Shown: positions 24,701 to 48,539, numbered from the stretch's first letter. The stretch is DNA of 64,000 bases from Sialis fuliginosa (GCA_961205875.1 OY540814.1:7174993-7238992), one strand, 5' to 3'. Notes: generated by a model from the letters alone, not told the origin. Numbers and translations are program-made.

Positions 24701-25842
24701 TAAATTGAGTGATTTAGTCTTTTATTTTTAGAAATTTAAAAGCAGTAAAATGTAGTTTACTGCGTTTGTATTCTGTAAAGCAGAAGAACTGCATTTTTCC
24801 ACTGTTTTAATTATTTAAATAGTTTTTTGTCAGAGGTAAAACGCAGTAATGCAGAATAAAAATTCAGTTTTATTTCAATGTATTTTATTGAGATCAAAAT
24901 AAAAGTTAGTATTGAGTATCGATAGTGATTGAAGAATAATTACAATGAAAAAATAAAATAAAAAATAACAATTTACTGTATTATTTATTTCAAGTAGAAA
25001 ATTTTTGAAAACTGTATTTTTCGAACTTGGAATGATTGTGAATATTGTACGTATATTTTTTAGTGGATAAAAGTAGTATATAGTTATAAAAATTGCTGCT
25101 TTTTTATGTTGAAAAATGATTTTACTACATTTATATTCAGAAAAAGTAACTAATTAGATATTATATATATATTATTAATGATTAATTTTAGGACTAATAT
25201 GTAGAAAATCGTCTGAAAACCCTAATAGGGATCGGAAAGTATGCTCAACATTGAAAGTTATCATAAGTACCTAGCGATAATTAAACTGCTCAAAACATGA
25301 TACTCGAAACAATTCGTTGTTCATTGCAGTATTCAGAGCTTTATAAATTCATTTTGAATCTTTTTAACACATTTATTTAAATTTTCAGAAAATTCCCCAA
25401 AGAAAACAAACCAACTAAAAAACAAGAACTTTTTGTAGCAACAATCGTACCAACTTTACAACAACCTTCAACGTCCAGTTCTAACACGTACTACGAAGTT
25501 GTAACAAAGGACGATAAGGATGGTAGATTCAACAATCCAATAATGTGTTTCGAAATGGTTCATTCTGATGAAAAGACAATCGAGGATTCTAAACAGCTCG
25601 AAAAGAATCCTCTTATGTACACAGAAACTGTTAGTTCTCAAGATAAAGATGAAGATATCGGCCAGAGTCCTACCATGTGTTATGAGATTATTTCATCTAA
25701 AGATAATGTGGTTTTCTTCGAACTACCGTCTAATGACGACGCGTGGAAGCTGGAAGGGTGTTATGATGTAGAACAATCTGGCACTTTAGTTCCATTTCAT
25801 TCTGAAGAAGAGCATACGATCATTGAAGAACATTCTAGTTAA
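15733..25842 (+). CDS. C2H2 zinc-finger protein, last four coding exons
   Basis: Probable nuclear DNA-binding protein. Exons: 15733-15918, 16804-16957, 23063-23358, 25389-25842 (TAA at 25840-25842). All introns are GT-AG and the phases join without a stop, giving 362 visible residues. The first exon opens inside a finger (LQQHMTVH), so upstream coding exons exist but were not found. Fingers then run FRCPHPNC...HMPTH, FPCHVC...HLLIH, HSCPHC...HMRLH, YKCPHC...RKHVLSTSKH, and a long atypical one starting YECKLC, with about 25 residues before HLLREH. The TGAKPYKC linker is a classic inter-finger linker. After the fingers come about 60 charged residues, then an acidic tail with four related blocks around YYEVV, MCFEMV, MYTETV and MCYEII. 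Introns 2 and 3 (6.1 and 2.0 kb) carry transposons and repeats. The family is certain; the orthologue is not recognised. Confidence 0.85.
16010..16545. mobile_element. inverted-repeat element in zinc-finger intron 1
   Basis: Tips GAGTAGCAG and CTGCTACTC form a short inverted pair. Inside, AACCGGATAAATCCA near 16027 is mirrored by TGGATTTATCCGGTT near 16228. It fills most of the 885-bp intron between the first two visible exons. No target duplication or coding region was resolved; superfamily unknown. Confidence 0.4.
17230..17580 (-). mobile_element. Helitron fragment (13.9 kb family)
   Basis: Matches the minus-strand copy at about 32395-32800: TTTAAATTTTCTTTGTAACA, AAGCAGTCATTATGGCTTAA, GATTCTACACAATTCTT, then CCTATAACCTGGCCA and ACGTTGAACTTTATATAC. 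The CTAG end is missing. Confidence 0.6.
17590..19790. other. intron 2 of the zinc-finger gene, no recognised repeat
   Basis: A less AT-rich island at 17820-18100 carries an 87-codon plus-strand frame (MHGNNSTPFIPLSLACIQG onward) without zinc-finger motifs or a matching splice phase, so it is not taken as an exon. Smaller islands at 18940-19020 and 19170-19320 are also unexplained. Confidence 0.35.
19797..20564. mobile_element. foldback element, TTAGGGTG ends
   Basis: Left tip TTAGGGTGTGTCAAAAAAAAA; right tip TTTTTTTTGACTCACCCTTA. Inner inverted blocks include TTTCGTAACGAAATA/TATTTCGTAACGAGAG and AAGTTGGTATTACTGTTTCATG with its inverse. Its right half is repeated at 37972-38362 inside the transporter gene. 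Confidence 0.7.
21073..21415. mobile_element. PIF/Harbinger-like MITE, second copy of the 15.2 kb family
   Basis: Starts TACCCAGTATTATAAAGAAT and ends ATTCTTTATAATACCAGGCA with TTA outside both ends (21070-21072 and 21416-21418). It shares TAACGCTATCTGCTA, AATTGCTCGATATTTTAA and AAAGTCGCTGATTTCTA with the copy at 15235-15553. Confidence 0.75.
21766..21801. repeat. perfect 36-bp palindrome
   Basis: The sequence is its own reverse complement for 36 bp, centred on CTAG (…AATCTACTAGTAGATT…). It lies in zinc-finger intron 2 between two MITEs. The right flank of an older repeat (TTCAAGTTATAGAGGCTCTT) is just upstream. Confidence 0.8.
21921..22073. mobile_element. short MITE with TACAATAATCC ends
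   Basis: Left end TACAATAATCC and right end GGATTATTGTA are exact inverses. Inside, CCGTTTACGCGG is mirrored by GCGCGTAAATGG. About 150 bp, no coding capacity. The termini are compatible with TA-targeting (Tc1/pogo-like) elements. Confidence 0.6.
22285..22950. mobile_element. foldback element ending CACCCGGTATA
   Basis: Left tip TTCCAGACCACCCGTCCACT, right tip AGTGGACGGGTGGTCTGGAA followed by CACCCGGTATA. Long inverted A/T-rich arms lie between. A partial copy in opposite orientation is at 27570-27977 in the transporter's first intron. Confidence 0.7.
23938..24605. repeat. diverged tandem repeat, three to four units
   Basis: The phrases AGGCACAATTTTTGAGT, AGGCGCTATTTTTGAGT, AGGCGCCATTTTTGAGT and AGGCACCATTTTTGATT occur near 23941, 24171, 24447 and 24577. 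The first three are each followed by GGTCATATTCTACTA or a close variant and ATGTACATTT. The unit length is therefore about 230-275 bp and the last unit is shortened. Located in the last intron of the zinc-finger gene. Confidence 0.65.
24606..25388. other. rest of the last zinc-finger intron
   Basis: AT-rich, no exon and no clear transposon end. A weakly repeated theme of GCAGTAAAATG / ACTGCGTTTGTATTC near 24750-24860 suggests a decayed repeat. The 3' splice site ATTTTCAG at 25381-25388 closes it. Confidence 0.4.
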
Positions 25843-25942
25843 ACCAAAGATGTTAAAATTTCTTTATTTATTATTAACATATGTATTTCTAAAAAATGTA
25901 TCACATTTGGTATATAATAATTATTGTTAGTGTAATTTTAAA

Positions 25943-25956
25943 AATAAATGAAATAA
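25943..25956 (+). terminator. poly(A) signals of the zinc-finger gene
   Basis: Two AATAAA hexamers occur at 25943-25948 and about 25952-25957, 100 bp after the TAA. They are the natural 3' end for the transcript, and the transporter ATG follows about 520 bp later. Confidence 0.6.
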
Positions 25957-25970
25957 ATATTCCTTCTTTA

Positions 25971-26182
25971 CACTGGCGGACTAAGAAAGATTAGAGCCCG
26001 GGGTGAAATGTTAGTTATCCCCCCCCCCCTTTTTCTTGCGTAGAAAATACCACGCAATATCTTAATACCATTCTTTTTGCTCTTCAATCAATTTTCAGAA
26101 CTTCTTTCTTTAAAAAAATATCACCCAGTACTTGAGGTCCGGGCGGATCACCTTCTTGCCCCCCCCCCCCCCCCCCTAGTGC
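25971..26182. mobile_element. possible hAT-like MITE
   Basis: Left end CACTGGCGGACTAAG, right end CCCCCCCTAGTG preceded by a run of 17 or more C. CACTGGCGGA/CACTAGGGGG is a weak inverted pair, and GGCGGAtCACC echoes the left end. No matching 8-bp flanks were found, so this stays tentative. Confidence 0.3.
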
Positions 26183-26472
26183 GCTACTGCACCTTTATTA
26201 TAAAAGTTCATAATGTATTATGCATAAATAATATACGTGTAAAATGTTTATATGCACTCACGTAATAAATATCAATCGTTTTTATTTTATCTACTTATAT
26301 AGTATATACTTATAATATAACTTATATATAACTTATATACTTAGATGTATTTTATTTTATTGTACATTCTAGTTACTTTAAACCACTGTTGTGTATATAC
26401 TAATACTAGTTTGCTATTTTTTAAATGTTTGTTTCAATAAAAATAAAAAGTTCATAATTGCAGTTATTACAA

Positions 26473-40700
<14,228 letters not shown>

Positions 40701-40732
40701 ATTTCCAAATTGTTTTTTTATTAATTATATTA

Positions 40733-41254
40733 TACAGGGTGGTCCGGTTTGGGATACACGGGAAGGTGGAGTCTAACTTCAACACCCTCTGAGCTACAGG
40801 GTGTTTAAAAACTTGCTTCAGAGTAGTACTTACAAACAAAGATTATCTCATAACTTCCAAAGTAACGTAACTAGAGCAACCACCAATCAAATAGGTAATT
40901 AACTAACGTATTTTTCAGTTCATTGTCATTTTCATAGAAATTTAAAAAAAAATAAACATATTTTTTTACTTTGATAAGCAATAACTCTAAACACGGCTAG
41001 CAATAATGCTAATACTAAAAAAATACGTTAGTTAATTACCTATGAAACTCACTCATTGTGGTTGCTCTAGTTACGTTACTTTGGAAGTTATGAGATAATT
41101 TTTATTTGTATACTACTCTGAAAGAAGTTTTTAAACACCCTGTAGTTCAGAGGGTGTTGAAGATAGATCCTACCTTCCCGTACAATTTTTTAATCACAAT
41201 GAGCCAAAGAATCAGCTCTTAAAATATCTGTATCCCAAACCGGGACCATCCTGT
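40733..41254. mobile_element. foldback element just downstream of the transporter stop
   Basis: Left tip TACAGGGTGGTCCGGTTTGG, right tip CCAAACCGGGACCATCCTGTA. Arms share GATACACGGGAAGGT, CTCTGAGCTACAGGGTGTTT, CTCATAACTTCCAAAGTAAC and GTAACTAGAGCAACCAC with inverse copies. It begins 33 bp after the transporter TAA. Confidence 0.8.
40951..40956 (+). terminator. first AATAAA after the transporter stop
   Basis: No AATAAA or ATTAAA occurs between the stop (40700) and the foldback element. The first AATAAA is at 40951, inside that element's left half. If used, the transporter 3' untranslated region ends in transposon DNA. Confidence 0.4.
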
Positions 41255-41277
41255 ATATTAAATTATTAAATAATATA

Positions 41278-42529
41278 TAGTCCAGTACATTTAGACGAAA
41301 AATAGATGTGTCTGGGGAAAAATTCGTAGGGAGCTGAATTTTTGTATACACCTTCATTCTGTCTTTATAAATAAAGTACCAAATTTTGGGTTCTTTCATG
41401 AGGGTGTTCCGGAGCCTACTTTTCTAGGGATTTTTCAGGAAATATACATCTCGGTATGTTCTAACTACTGACAAAATTGGGAACCTCACACATTTGTCGT
41501 AATATTTACCATAACCAAAAAGTATATGTTATATTAATATAATATAGGAATGAACTTTTATTTAGATTTTTTTGGGGATTTTTACATAAAAATTTAAAAC
41601 TTTTTACTATTGATTTTGTGTATTTACTATTATATAAATTAAGAGAAGTTATACAAATTAAAAAAATAAAAATAAATAAATAAATATTACGCTTTTTATA
41701 AAGAACAATATGAAAAAAAAACGTCTCCAAATGACTGCCATGATTCTAGCTTCTCTGTTCATCCGAAAAAATAAAACCAATAAGTATCTATACAAGTATG
41801 GCTAGTGGCGGGTAGTAGAAAATAAAATAAAACTGAAAATTAAAAAAATGACAGCATTTTGAAAGTGATTACCAATTTTTCGTTAAAGTTTTTTTTTTAA
41901 TCTTTCGTTACCCTTAAAACAAAAATATTTGTTTTACTCAATTTTGCCACCGGTAGTAATAACTTGTGTACACAGCAAATTTGAAGTCAATCGGTTCAGT
42001 AATCAGTAGATCTTGAGATATTATGGCAGCCAATTTCAGTTTTCAGTTTCGAGAAAAACGCGTTCTAAGTTTACGTATAGGTATAGTTGGATATTCAATG
42101 CTACGTATCTTTTTCAAACCGTTATAACTTCGCCAATTTTGGGAATTCGGATACAGGATTTTGTACACATATTTTTGTAAGCCTATTTATTTATAAAATC
42201 GATATTTTCACATCTTTAGAATAGAATACTAAGCAAATAATAATACGCGAAAACTATTACTTATATGAAAAAAGTTATAAGGTCTTTGTTGTAGGTAATT
42301 TTCTAATATTTATATTGGATAATAACTATTTTAGTCATAGAATTAATAAATACAGAGATATTTACTTAAAACTAATTGTTAGCACCTTTTGTGGGCTGTA
42401 AACAAATATGTTCACAAAGGATTGATGGGGACTTTTAATACCTTATTTATAAAGACAAAATGAAGGTGTATACAAAAATTCAGCACCCTGCGAATTTTTC
42501 CCCAGTAAAAACCTAATGTTCCTGGACTA
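41278..42529. mobile_element. foldback element with TAGTCCAG ends
   Basis: Left tip TAGTCCAGTACATTTAG, right tip CTAATGTTCCTGGACTA. Shared inverse blocks: GGGGAAAAATTCG, CTGAATTTTTGTATACACCT, TCATTCTGTCTTTATAAAT. Its right part recurs at 54530-54828. The left and right parts differ in the middle, so this may be composite. Confidence 0.65.
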
Positions 42530-43024
42530 ATATGCCTATTTAATTATCAAAATAAATGATAGTAAATATCAATTCACAATTGAATACTTCGTTGAAAGTG
42601 TTTGATTTCGTTTTTATCTAGACCAAACTCTATATACTTATAATAGGCATAAATCTATTAAAAAAACATATACTTAGCTACTGTAATTTAAAATACCATA
42701 ATTATAAATAATAACATTAAAAATAAAATGTATCTTTCAATTATTATTAGTAATTCCCACATAATCAATACCTCGTTACAAAAATAATAGTAAAGCAGTT
42801 GTTAGAAGAATGTCCACAAATGTATTCACATTGATAACTTAATTTAGAATTAAACAGAAGTCACATAGAAAGATGTATATCTAGCTGTGGATGTCAACAA
42901 CAGTGCACGGAAACTACCCACTAACAAGGGGTGTCCATGCAGGGGGCGAGTAAGTGCTACTTTGCATGTTTGTTGTTGTTTTATTGTTTCTTATTAATAG
43001 AGATTGGAAAAATAGTTGTTATTT
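42530..43024. other. gene-free AT-rich stretch
   Basis: No exon, repeat end or regulatory motif that I can support. Confidence 0.4.
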
Positions 43025-43027
43025 TAA

Positions 43028-43345
43028 TGTCCGGTATCATAAAGGACCTAACAAATTTGTTAGCTAACAAGCACTGTCAACTGAGATATCAAACTTATAT
43101 GACAGTTCTTTTGGAGTTTGTTGATGACTTTGACAAGTTTCGCGCACACGTTGTAGGTAAATTCAAACGGTATTAAAACAGTGGTGATGTTATGAAAATT
43201 ATTTTGTACGGTCAAAGATGCCAACTGTGTTACAATTAGTTGAAGTGTCACTGCTCTAAATTCCATAACTAATTCATAGATACTACCCCATTTGAATGTA
43301 ATTGCTAGCTAACAAATTTTGTTAGGTCCTTTATAATACCGGACA
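43028..43345. mobile_element. PIF/Harbinger-like MITE with TAA duplication
   Basis: Left end TGTCCGGTATCATAAAGGAC and right end GTCCTTTATAATACCGGACA, flanked by TAA on both sides (43025-43027 and 43346-43348). CTAACAAATTTGTTAGCTA is mirrored on the right. Its tip resembles the TGCCCGGTATTATAAAG family at 15.2 and 21.1 kb, but the inside differs. The 81-codon frame across it is an artefact. Confidence 0.75.
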
Positions 43346-43349
43346 TAAA

Positions 43350-44565
43350 TGAAATAGTTACTATATAGTTGATTTTTTTTCTGTAAAATAGTTGGCTAAT
43401 AGTTTTTTTTAATCAAAATAGTTGTGAAATAGTTACAAATTTTTTTACAATACTAAATTTTCTTTCGATTTAATCAATAATTTGTGAAATTAACGTATTA
43501 GTAAAAAATGTCAAATCTGAAGTTTTCGAGGAAAACATGTTATGGTCGATTCGAGATAGATATTAAGCTAAAAAAAAGGAAAAACAAATAAATAACACAA
43601 CATAAATATCTATAAAAATATCTGTATAATAGACAAAATGTATTTCTAAAAATATATTAAACTACAAAATTTTAAAAAAAGGCAAATAGTTTAAAAATAG
43701 TTAGAAAGGTAAAATAGTTGCAAGTAGTTGATTTCAAATTGGGTTCAATCAAACCAGTTTTCTGAAATCGATGGAGATATGTAATAAAAATTACAATAGT
43801 TACATTTTTCGCAATAGTTGAAAAACTATTTTTCCAATCTCTACTTATTAACTATTGAATTGTGAACAACATTGCAAGAATTGACTTATAATTATACATT
43901 TATTATGGTTTATTATCTTCAAATAAATATTGCAAAGCATGTAAATATTATTTAGAAAAACTGACGCGATATATTATATATTTATATATCATGATAAAAA
44001 TAAAAACAAACTTGTTTGTCTAAACGTCAAAATTTATATAAGAAAAGGTAGTCACAATTTAACGTCACTACTATTATATTATTTTATATATCATGTATAT
44101 ATTAACATATAATAGTAAGCTAATGGTAAGTGTGTGTGGCGTAACGCATGAGCTTGCAACAGATGAGAGTTTTAAAATACAATAATACTTTGTTTTTATA
44201 TTTTTTTACGTTTGAAATGGGCGTGGCTTACAACTGACACTGACAACTGACAGCTGTCAATGTCAGTGGATTTTATTAATTGAAATTTTTGAAATCTAAA
44301 AATTCAGAAATATACGAAAATAATAATAAGGTCTGGAACATAGGTCAGTACCGTATCAAACACATTTAGAATTTTTATTTTCTAATTATATTGTAAGTAG
44401 GTATAGACAAAAATAAAAACGTTGGTATTTATATTACAATATACATACATATATTACAAAGTAATGAATCCATAAATTTTTATTAATAAATACATCAGGG
44501 ACGTCTTAAAAATAAAAATAATTTCTAATAAAATTGTATAAAAATTACCTTTATAACCTATCATA
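43350..44565. other. gene-free stretch
   Basis: 43350-43850 repeats the phrase AAATAGTT or TAGTTG many times without a fixed period. Around 44238-44268 is an imperfect palindrome centred on CAGCTG (CACTGACA...TGTCAGTG). No gene supported. Confidence 0.45.
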
Positions 44566-44630
44566 GCGGTTCTTAAACTTATATGGTGTAAGGACCCCCT
44601 TTTGAACAATTATTTATTTTTGTTATTTTA
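44566..44630. mobile_element. one end of the 56.8 kb hAT MITE family
   Basis: TAGCGGTTCTTAAACTTATA, then GGACCCCCTTTTGAACAATT, matches the inverse of the right end of the element at 56753-57169. Only this end is present. Confidence 0.5.
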
Positions 44631-44710
44631 TTAATTAATATTTTGATAGGTTTTATCACCAATCATATAGAAATGCATTATAAAATAATTTAATATAAAA
44701 ATAATACGTT

Positions 44711-44767
44711 GACACGGAACGAAAAGTGTTTGTCTTGACCTGAAACGGAAAGATCAATTTAAAATTG
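44711..44767 (+). mobile_element. fragment of the 58.3 kb Helitron-like family
   Basis: ACACGGAACGAAAAGTGTTT, GTCTTGACCTGAAACGGAAA and ATTTAAAAT match about 58670-58780. Only a short piece is left. Confidence 0.45.
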
Positions 44768-44842
44768 CTATTCTATATTGCAAGAAAACAATATAGACCA
44801 GGAGCTAGAAGGAAGTGAGTGGACATAATATGACAACCAATT

Positions 44843-46043
44843 TTTTTTTTTTTTTTTTATTTGACATAAATGTCGGCCGGGTGTTCTCCTCTTCCGACAG
44901 CTCTTCGTGTATTGTTTTGTGTATTGTGTGTGTGTGTGTGTTGTTGGGGGGGGGGGGGGGGGGTCACGGGGATACAAGATGGATTTAGGATGTTGCTGAT
45001 GGGCCGATCATCGCAGGATAAGACGAACTGGGTGGCCATATTAACAGGATTGGGGTGTTTGGTTTACTGAGGAAGGGGATGACATATATTTATTTTGATT
45101 TATCTTCTATTTCCTGTTGTTGTTGTTATATTGTTAATTTAGTTTTGTTGATAAATTCGAATAGTTTATTATATAATTTTGTGTTTTGTAATAATTCTTG
45201 GATTGAGTCTGGAATTTCCCTGAAGGTTGCATCTCTTTCACTTTTCCAGATGGGACATTTTAAAATTAAATGCTCAGCATTTGCTATACTTATATTGTCG
45301 CATCTGCATGTGTTCGTAGTGGTAATTTTTATTTTATGCTGGTATTCTGGTGTGAATGCGTGATTGAAGCGAAGCCGAATGACTGCACTTATTAGTCTTC
45401 TAGGTTTTTTAATGTTTTGGAACCATGGTGTTGTTGGAATTGATGGTTGTAGTTTTCCATAGAAACGACCTTTTGATTGGAGTGATAGCTGGTAGTGGTA
45501 TTGCCATTTTTCTTTTATCTTCTTGTGGGCCTCTGCTTTGAGGTCTGTGATAGGAAGTAATATTGTTGACTTTTCTTCACTCCTTGTAATATCTTGTGCT
45601 AATTGATCAGCTGTTTCGTTCCCTCGTATTTGGACATGGCTTTTACACCAGACGAATGTTATCTTTGTGTTGTAGAGCTCTTTGTGTAATATTATTAAGT
45701 TTAGAATTTCCATTATCAGATAATTCGTTTTTTTACTGGTCCTGCTCAGGTTTTGTAATACACTTTTGCTATCGCTGATGATAACAATTTGATTTTGTGT
45801 ATACCCCAGGAAATCATACAGTGCCATCTTGATTGCCATAGCTTCTGCTGTGAAAATGGAGGCTGTGGATTGTATTTTTACCGCTTTGAATTTATTTATA
45901 TTTGGGGCGTTGTATGCGGCCCCTACTCCATTTAGATTTTTTGCTCCATCTGTGTATATTAACAAAGCATTAGGCCATTTTTCAAATAGAATTATTTCGA
46001 ATAGTTGTGAATTTTCTTCTGCTTTTTCGTATAGGTCGAGAAT
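44843..46043 (-). mobile_element. 5'-truncated non-LTR retrotransposon
   Basis: On the minus strand the element runs from 46043 to a poly(A) tail (the T run at 44841-44859). TGACAACCAATT is duplicated exactly at 44831-44842 and 46044-46055, a 12-bp target-site duplication. It starts in the middle of ORF2, so it is a typical 5'-truncated copy. The 3' untranslated part has a CA/GT microsatellite and a run of C on the minus strand (about 44921-44962). Confidence 0.85.
45126..46043 (-). CDS. C-terminal part of non-LTR ORF2 with RNase H domain
   Basis: An uninterrupted frame of about 305 codons ends at 45126. It holds an RNase H domain with the four acidic positions: YTDGA (near residue 33), FTAEAMAIKMAL (Glu), IISDSKSVL (Asp) and GNETADQLAQ (Asp). 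Near the end is a CRCD-x-HLILKCP cysteine-histidine motif, common at the C-terminus of ORF2 in RNase H-bearing non-LTR elements such as the I and R1/Jockey-related groups. RNase H would remove the RNA strand during target-primed reverse transcription. Endonuclease and reverse transcriptase domains are missing because of truncation. The open frame implies recent insertion. It is not a host gene. Confidence 0.85.
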   Translation of the reverse strand: MLDLYEKAEENSQLFEIILFEKWPNALLIYTDGAKNLNGVGAAYNAPNINKFKAVKIQSTASIFTAEAMAIKMALYDFLGYTQNQIVIISDSKSVLQNLSRTSKKTNYLIMEILNLIILHKELYNTKITFVWCKSHVQIRGNETADQLAQDITRSEEKSTILLPITDLKAEAHKKIKEKWQYHYQLSLQSKGRFYGKLQPSIPTTPWFQNIKKPRRLISAVIRLRFNHAFTPEYQHKIKITTTNTCRCDNISIANAEHLILKCPIWKSERDATFREIPDSIQELLQNTKLYNKLFEFINKTKLTI

Positions 46044-46659
46044 TGACAACCAATTATGTGCATTTTTCTACTCTGCGCGCTCATATTGCCCTGTGTTAAT
46101 TGCCCTCACAGAGTAGAGAAACGCGCTTACTTGTTAATTAAAATAAATATGGGTGCCGGTAATAATCTTAAAATTGAAGTATACCATATTCTTAACATTC
46201 GTTTGAAGATTATAAATATTTTTTTCAAATATGATAATATTAGTTTCAAGGTTTTATGAACTTTAAAAAAATTATAACAAATAAATGAGTAGAGTTACAG
46301 TTATGAGTGTAAGGACCTTTTTTAAGCGGAAAGGTCTAATGATGATACAAAAAAAGTTTTGATTTAAAAAAATACTTTTTTCCTTTTGTAGGGTATTTTC
46401 GCACTTTAAAAAAATTGCACCCAAGTACCGACTGGCACCTTGATTTTTTATGTTCTTTGAGGTCCCATCTGAACATACATAGTTGCCGGTTGTCATATTA
46501 TGTCCACTCACTTCCTTCTAGCTCCTGGTCTAATATAAATAAATGTGATATTGTTTTGATCTCGTTTTGTTAAAAATCAAGTAGTGGTCTCGCCTCGCTC
46601 GTATGAATCTAAGACAATCTCGTCTCGTCGTACAGCCCTACTCAACTATCTGTTATGTG

Positions 46660-46870
46660 GAGTTCGGAGTTAATCAAATAAGCTTCTAAACAGCTCGAAT
46701 GTTGTCCACGCAGATGCACCAGTAAACTGCACTCACGCTGCATACGCGTACCTTGCACCGTCTAACACCGAGTAATGTGCATTGAGCGACCGTTTCCTTA
46801 CATCGGCGTTATTTAGTGCTGTAAACTTTAAACGAATACTTCTTGTCCTGTGACGTTTATGCATATCACA
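46660..46870 (+). other. possible non-coding first exon or promoter region
   Basis: This less AT-rich patch ends ATATCACAG followed by GTGAGG (46871 on), a strong 5' splice-site consensus. It has scattered CG dinucleotides and no long frame. I see no downstream exon in this window that joins to it. Chance or a repeat remains possible. Confidence 0.25.
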
Positions 46871-46993
46871 GGTGAGGATTTATAGCATTTGTATTTAACT
46901 TTTATTTGATTGCTAAGGTATTGTAATGAATAAATACTGTTTTGAACATAAATTTCAAATGATCCTACTTATAACATATTATCTTATTTAGTA

Positions 46994-48068
46994 CTAGCTG
47001 CTAACCACGGCTTCGCTCGCGTGGATTTCGAAACTAATTACAACCCTCCATACGTGACATGGGCTGAAATATTTAATTTTTCATTTATTTGTTTTTTATT
47101 GATTATAAATATATCGGCTCCTATGCAAGATAGTTATAACCTACAGTATAAAACATCGAAAAGAGTATCTGTGCCTAGTTTCATTCGAGTGAATACAAAA
47201 AAAAAATGTTTTTCTCATACAAAATTTTTCACCCCCTTGCAACCCCCTTTAAGGGTTTAATTTTGGAAAATGCTGAAATACATGATTCATTGTTTGTATT
47301 GAAGAGTATTTATTTTAAGTTTCAACTAAATCTGACCAAAAAATATTTTTTCTATACAAACTTATCCACCTCCTTGCACCCCTTTAAGGATTTAATTTTG
47401 GAAAAGCTTGAAATACGTGTTTGATTGTTTATATTGAAGAGTATTTATTTTAAATTTCAAGTAAATCCGACCAAAAAATATTTTTCCCATACAAACTTTT
47501 ACACCCTCTTACCCCATTTAAGGGTTTAATTTTTGAAAATGCTGAAATATGTGTTTCATTATTTGTATTGAAGAGTATTTATTTTAAGTTTCAAGTAAAT
47601 CTAACAAAAAAATATTTTTCCTATACAAACTTATCCACCCCCTTGCACCCCCTTAAGGAGTTAATTTTGGAAAAGCTTGAAATACGTGATTCATTGTTTG
47701 TATTGAAGAGTATTTTTAGTTTAAGTTTCAAGTAAATCCGACCAAAAAATATTTTTCCCATACAAACTTTTACACCATCTTTACACCTTTAGGGGTTGAT
47801 TATCGAAAAATCCTTTCTTAGTGGGTGGTTACGTCATAAAAGGAAGACACCCTTAAAATTTCACGTTTCTAGGACCAAAAAATATTTTTTCCATACAAAC
47901 TTTTACACCCTCTTTTACCCCCTTAGGGGTTGATTATCGAAAAATCCTTTCTTAGTGGGTGGTTACATCATAAAAGGAAGACACCCCTAAAATTTCACAT
48001 TTCTAGGACCAGGGGCTTCGGCTGGGCGATGATGAATCAGTCAGGACATGTTATTATATGTATATAGA
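46994..48068 (-). mobile_element. non-autonomous Helitron with internal tandem repeats
   Basis: On the minus strand it starts TCTATATACATATAATAACA and ends GCAGCTAG, lying between A (complement of 48069) and T (complement of 46993). Subterminal CCAGCCGAAGCCCCTGG-like palindrome and CCACGCGAGCGAAGCCGTGG hairpin. The interior is largely tandem repeats. No Rep/helicase. Confidence 0.75.
47235..48010. repeat. two classes of ~135-bp tandem repeats inside the Helitron
   Basis: Four units (about 47248, 47386, 47514, 47651) each read TTAAGGGTTTAATTTTGGAA, then TTGAAGAGTATTTATTTTAA, then CCAAAAAATATTTTTC and TACAAACTT. Two further units from about 47790 and 47928 carry GGGTTGATTATCGAAAAATC, CTTAGTGGGTGGTTAC and AAAAGGAAGACACCC instead. 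The frames that read through them (47021-47424) are a by-product of unit length near a multiple of three. Confidence 0.75.
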
Positions 48069-48539
48069 TTACAAATAATTGTAACTCAATGAAAATTTCA
48101 ATAAAAAATAGATAAATCTTTGTAGAAATACAAAAATGTTTAAAACAGTTTTCAAACTTGTTCGTAGTGTTCTTGAATTCTACGTATTAGAATCACGTTC
48201 AAATAAACAAATAGTTTATAAGTTACTGGGACCAGTCTTGGATAATACCCCAGTGTTGTGTTGGACTCTTATAATAAAATGTACTTAATTAAACATATTT
48301 GTTGATATTTGATTATTGCCATTACTGACTCATAATCTATAGACATTTAACTGTATAATAGCTTAATAATAATAACTAGTCTTACTTTATCCATGACTGG
48401 GGAAAAAACATAATCAAAATAAAAGTCTATAATTTAAAAAGAAAACTATATTTGCAGACATCGGTAATTAAATTGATTTAATAAAAAGTTACCGATTACC
48501 GATTTGACTCACAAGAAATCTGACAACCCAACTTTACAG

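Larger units (their letters stand above)
44794..46535. mobile_element. foldback element carrying a LINE insertion
   Basis: TAGACCAGGAGCTAGAAGGA to GACAACC (44794-44839) is exactly mirrored at 46492-46535. Between them, from about 46063 on, the sequence is related to the arms of the 31.4-33.2 kb element (AGAGTAGAGAAACGCG, TTGTTAATTAAAATAAA, TGTAAGGACCT). The LINE entered the left side. The left arm is much shorter than the right, so this copy is also deleted. Confidence 0.6.

Noticed and set aside
25971..26265. 62-codon frame with a proline run between the two genes
   Set aside because: The proline run is a poly-C tract at a probable MITE end. No domain and no splice sites.
44768..45070. Pro/Thr/His-rich or Cys/Gly-rich frames
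   Set aside because: Produced by the GT microsatellite, the homopolymer run and the poly(A) tail of the LINE.
45055..46116. Plus-strand frames of 60-102 codons over the LINE
   Set aside because: They are antisense shadows of the ORF2 frame, which has clear RNase H motifs.
47021..47424. Repeated-motif protein (72-79 codon frames)
   Set aside because: The frames lie wholly within Helitron tandem repeats and follow the unit length. No start context or domain.
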